Assembly: GCA_031266155.1 (NCBI GenBank)
Contig: JAISBO010000016.1
Location: 1-9,079, forward strand
DNA length: 9,079 nt
Source of the DNA: Puniceicoccales bacterium
Lineage (GTDB): Bacteria > Verrucomicrobiota > Verrucomicrobiia > Opitutales > JAIRKQ01
Direction: 5' to 3'
In this document: piece after piece, positions 7,601-9,079 of the stretch
Layout of the letters: each line of letters opens with the position of its first letter
Position numbering within the stretch: the stretch's first letter is position 1
The notes under the pieces: generated by a model
Seen by the model: only the letters and a program-made list of their open reading frames with translations
Database searches by the model: none
What the model was told of the DNA's origin: nothing
Made by a program: the position numbers and the translations under genes

Positions 7601-8093
7601 AGGCCGCGTATTCCAATTCCCAGACACAGTATTTTCCGACCGCATGCTCTGTCCTGAAACGCAAAATATGGACGTTTTTGCCGATAGCATGGATACCATC
7701 CTTGAGGCTCATAGGCATGCTGCTTTGTTAATAGTCGATAGTGCCGAATTTGACAATGCTATTCCTCCTCTACAAGCTTTACTACACATTGCCATCGACG
7801 GGCAATATGCGGGGATGACTTTGCGGGATGAAAAATTCAGGTCAATGTTTGCCAGGGAAGCAATCATCAATAGCGGTTGGTACATTGCCCGGTTAAAAAA
7901 ATACCAAACATCTCAAATTGAACACCTATCAAGGGGACTAGAGTATGTTAAAAATTTTATCAAATACCGGGGAGATGACATCATAAAATCACGGATAAAT
8001 CTTAGGAAGAGAGAGGAGACCATCACCAAAAAGTTAAACTTTGTCCAAACCGACACCTACCTAAAAGGATTGATTGGGACTCTCGGAAAATGA
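4695..8093 (+). CDS. Diphosphate-type phosphoenolpyruvate carboxykinase (PPi-PEPCK)
   Basis: This protein probably catalyses oxaloacetate + PPi <-> PEP + CO2 + Pi (EC 4.1.1.38) in the cytoplasm, linking glycolysis to C4 acids with PPi as the energy currency. The call rests on length (1132 residues; known PPi enzymes are about 1,100-1,150, roughly twice ATP/GTP PEPCK) and on motifs recalled from Propionibacterium and Entamoeba enzymes. These are DVFHIVEGG and PSDKKEIPK in the N-terminal part, FVPGSLVS and ESIFGNAGSPFLPENDAALD, PSGYRI (441-446), KPATVSGGGKSE (472-483), GPLHYMDLPELF (831-842), TGKSPSTTGAG (850-860), TKGPFN (866-871) and AAGHVGPNF (897-905) followed by HDITYLLPEIWCRM. The Lys/Ser/Thr-rich segment at 850-860 is a plausible phosphate-binding loop. 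ATG at 4695 is the first start after an in-frame stop at 4662; no Shine-Dalgarno precedes it. The frame is intact to TGA at 8091-8093. It is not bifunctional as far as I can see. The assignment comes from memory of the family, not a search. Confidence 0.83.
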   Translation: MERRTSIGVSVGGANILPKGKEVGDIKTRLSSFKSAKAHDSSNAIYQKNLGTENPFGGKCKADERVEEFCKRFLGDLYVGPYLPWNDFICDKYGVARILSLSENSDEFHSDYVDSYRTYNGILHNPSTDKRTTKDVFHIVEGGPIVPSDKKEIPKITFAKMLQVAFNPDDKMLVVPFTADGSSPAKLFVSNYMKPMICPKMEGIQEEKKMEIRFFVPGSLVSILDCTESIFGNAGSPFLPENDAALDPVTWAGYTGCIVFAPQLRKCTKKFLGLPHIDRASERQKKDGMCWKKENELYHDGRPFRVMARDGSNVVISIVADSYNGYGKKEIKSQMSYVANMLGMCEEEHSGGTLVFPRYDLGDRFNYGKEFGNSHGFKNTIKCCSKSLNLGDGFAIDKHFPNIVYLPEYANFCLPELTISWEIGEKAVKLPFEFEKVYILPSGYRISLEKPDGRHGRWKMIGTSARGVFCYKPATVSGGGKSEIAKPIDEFILTGPTIVFDYDKDCQLAQEIIQKDFSRRFRDNSRTDNRSLLDHSRSLGSVIKLLTPNEYYSNEYNSWLKTVPQHILELIFAIKRFSKNFGESDWQQFFTVDKINGEYGNELRYNKEKLFEHYLRVGFDFSNHWRLFSLRDDFVPSAKFQLADDISVTTTVPAKNIPYLMANNANPSLKIVHNCEYRLYQRPDEAIIPGYDPGSECDMTLKNIFTCNFKALTRDDVKQMIHNRIKFETYSAPMKKMLEDFVRDENAPNFIVCPSELRVMPDGTVSKNQRYLQNRSDICHAFNTYLTAVSSKLWRKYDRDFNVEHTPVSDILSGRRNNPPEAGVRPLCVYGPLHYMDLPELFLEYMSSMTGKSPSTTGAGLEGAMTKGPFNCLSSVYDLNNALLSFILTGYSGFLSAAGHVGPNFKVAHDITYLLPEIWCRMTDEERNPKFLIEHEYLERCKNFVHNGKLVHAERLGYRITRKFVRVFAGRVFQFPDTVFSDRMLCPETQNMDVFADSMDTILEAHRHAALLIVDSAEFDNAIPPLQALLHIAIDGQYAGMTLRDEKFRSMFAREAIINSGWYIARLKKYQTSQIEHLSRGLEYVKNFIKYRGDDIIKSRINLRKREETITKKLNFVQTDTYLKGLIGTLGK

Positions 8094-8177
8094 TGGTACC
8101 CGCCATGGCCGATGCGACCTTTGAGCGTACATTTAAAATGCTTTGTTTTTCCCTGAAAAACATTAGTACCACTTGCC

Positions 8178-9079
8178 ATGAAAAATACTCCTGATATTGC
8201 AAAATTCAGAGCCAGGTATAAAGTCCTCGAGGAACAAATGGGACGTCCAGATTTCTATTCTGACCGTAGAACATCCTCGGCTGTATCAAGGGAGTATCAG
8301 AAAATAGGAACTTTAATTGCCCAGGAAGAACGAATAGGGAAAGCTTTGGCGGACCTTGAGTCCGCAAAGACAATGTTGAATGACCCTTCTTCGGACGATG
8401 AATTAAAAACATTGGCAAAACAGGAAATAGAGAATCTGCAAAGCACCGTTGAACAGCTCCAACGGGGCATGCTGATGCTCATGATTCCTCCCGATCTTAG
8501 TGACTCGCGCAATACTGTCATTGAAATTCGTGCGGGGACTGGAGGGGAAGAAGCCTCTTTGTTTGCCGGAGATCTTTATAGAATGTATGTCAAGTTTGCG
8601 GAATCCAGGGGATGGAAGATAGAAGTGATGGCAACGAGCATATCAGACGCGGGAGGGTTTAAGGAAATAATATTTCTAATTTCCGGTGAAGATGTTTACA
8701 AATTTCTAAAATTTGAAAGTGGTGTCCATAGGGTGCAGAGAGTTCCAACAACGGAAGCCAACGGACGGATTCATACGTCGGCTGCCACGGTGGCGGTTTT
8801 GCCCGAGGCGGAGGAGGTCGACATAACAATTGCGCCCGAAGATTTGGAAATCTCCGTATGCCGTGCCAGTGGCCCCGGCGGACAGGGAGTCAACACCACG
8901 GATTCCGCCGTTCAAATCGTGCATAAACCGAGCGGAATGGCCGTTTACTGTGCCGACGAGAGGTCTCAGCAGAAAAACAAAATCAAAGCAATGAAAGTCC
9001 TACGCTCCCGCCTGCTACAAAAAAAAGAAGAAGAGGAGCGAGCTAAATATGCTCAAACGAGGAAAGACCAGGTGGGTTC
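8178..9079 (+). CDS. prfA: Peptide chain release factor 1 (RF1), 3' end outside window
   Basis: RF1 recognises UAA and UAG in the ribosomal A site and triggers hydrolysis of the finished peptide. The first 300 of an expected 360 or so residues are present. An N-terminal helical domain (about 1-100) is followed by EIRAGTGGEEASLFAGDLYRMY, then the codon-recognition P-x-T tripeptide as Pro190-Thr-Thr192 within RVPTTEANGRIHTSA; RF2 would have SPF. The catalytic GGQ is at 234-236 within SGPGGQGVNTTDSA. Both positions are within two residues of E. coli RF1, which supports the start at 8178. The residue after GGQ is Gly where E. coli has His. DERSQQKNK and the start of a charged helix follow. It lies 84 bases after the PPi-PEPCK stop on the same strand, so it may share that transcript. 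No terminator or Shine-Dalgarno is evident in the gap. prmC, which methylates the GGQ glutamine, often follows prfA and may lie just outside. Confidence 0.96.
   Translation, partial: MKNTPDIAKFRARYKVLEEQMGRPDFYSDRRTSSAVSREYQKIGTLIAQEERIGKALADLESAKTMLNDPSSDDELKTLAKQEIENLQSTVEQLQRGMLMLMIPPDLSDSRNTVIEIRAGTGGEEASLFAGDLYRMYVKFAESRGWKIEVMATSISDAGGFKEIIFLISGEDVYKFLKFESGVHRVQRVPTTEANGRIHTSAATVAVLPEAEEVDITIAPEDLEISVCRASGPGGQGVNTTDSAVQIVHKPSGMAVYCADERSQQKNKIKAMKVLRSRLLQKKEEEERAKYAQTRKDQVG

Noticed and set aside
8090..8194. 34-codon reading frame starting ATGA over the PPi-PEPCK stop and running into prfA
   Set aside because: It overlaps the stop neatly but has no recognisable domain, no ribosome site and overlaps the RF1 start. 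It is most likely chance, although a leader peptide cannot be fully excluded.
8746..8754. Possible RF2 rather than RF1
   Set aside because: The codon-recognition tripeptide is Pro-Thr-Thr (P-x-T class), not Ser-Pro-Phe. The motif positions match RF1, and there is no RF2-type programmed frameshift site near the start.

Overview
The window looks like chromosomal DNA from a moderately AT-rich bacterium. It contains two housekeeping genes (glmS and prfA), one very large metabolic gene and one small unrecognised gene. The release factor's GGQGVN wording and the mostly weak or absent Shine-Dalgarno sequences would fit the Verrucomicrobia/Planctomycetes/Chlamydiae area. That placement is an impression from memory, not a result, and should be held loosely. 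No transposase, integrase, CRISPR array, rRNA or functional tRNA was seen.

Left part, minus strand (1-3634): glmS encodes glutamine-fructose-6-phosphate aminotransferase, which makes glucosamine-6-phosphate for peptidoglycan and LPS. Seven bases after it comes a gene for an exported helical-repeat (TPR-like) protein that runs off the left edge of the window. The pair reads as one transcription unit starting near 3.7-3.9 kb.

Middle (3635-4694): a divergent intergenic region carries short inverted and direct repeats. It is followed by a plus-strand gene of about 142 codons that I cannot assign to any family. The 3' end of that gene overlaps a nested direct repeat. Between it and the next gene lie a long, nearly perfect 19-bp hairpin and a cluster of smaller hairpins.

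Right part, plus strand (4695-9079): a 1132-residue protein has the length and motifs of diphosphate-type phosphoenolpyruvate carboxykinase (PPi-PEPCK, EC 4.1.1.38). This enzyme interconverts oxaloacetate + PPi with PEP + CO2 + Pi and is unrelated in length to the ATP and GTP enzymes. After an 84-bp gap comes prfA (peptide chain release factor 1), cut by the right edge at about residue 300 of roughly 360.

The most notable items are the PPi-PEPCK, the orphan small gene with its repeat-decorated 3' end, the long hairpin, and the Ser-for-Gly change beside the catalytic cysteine of GlmS. I found no convincing evidence of an entirely new multi-gene system.
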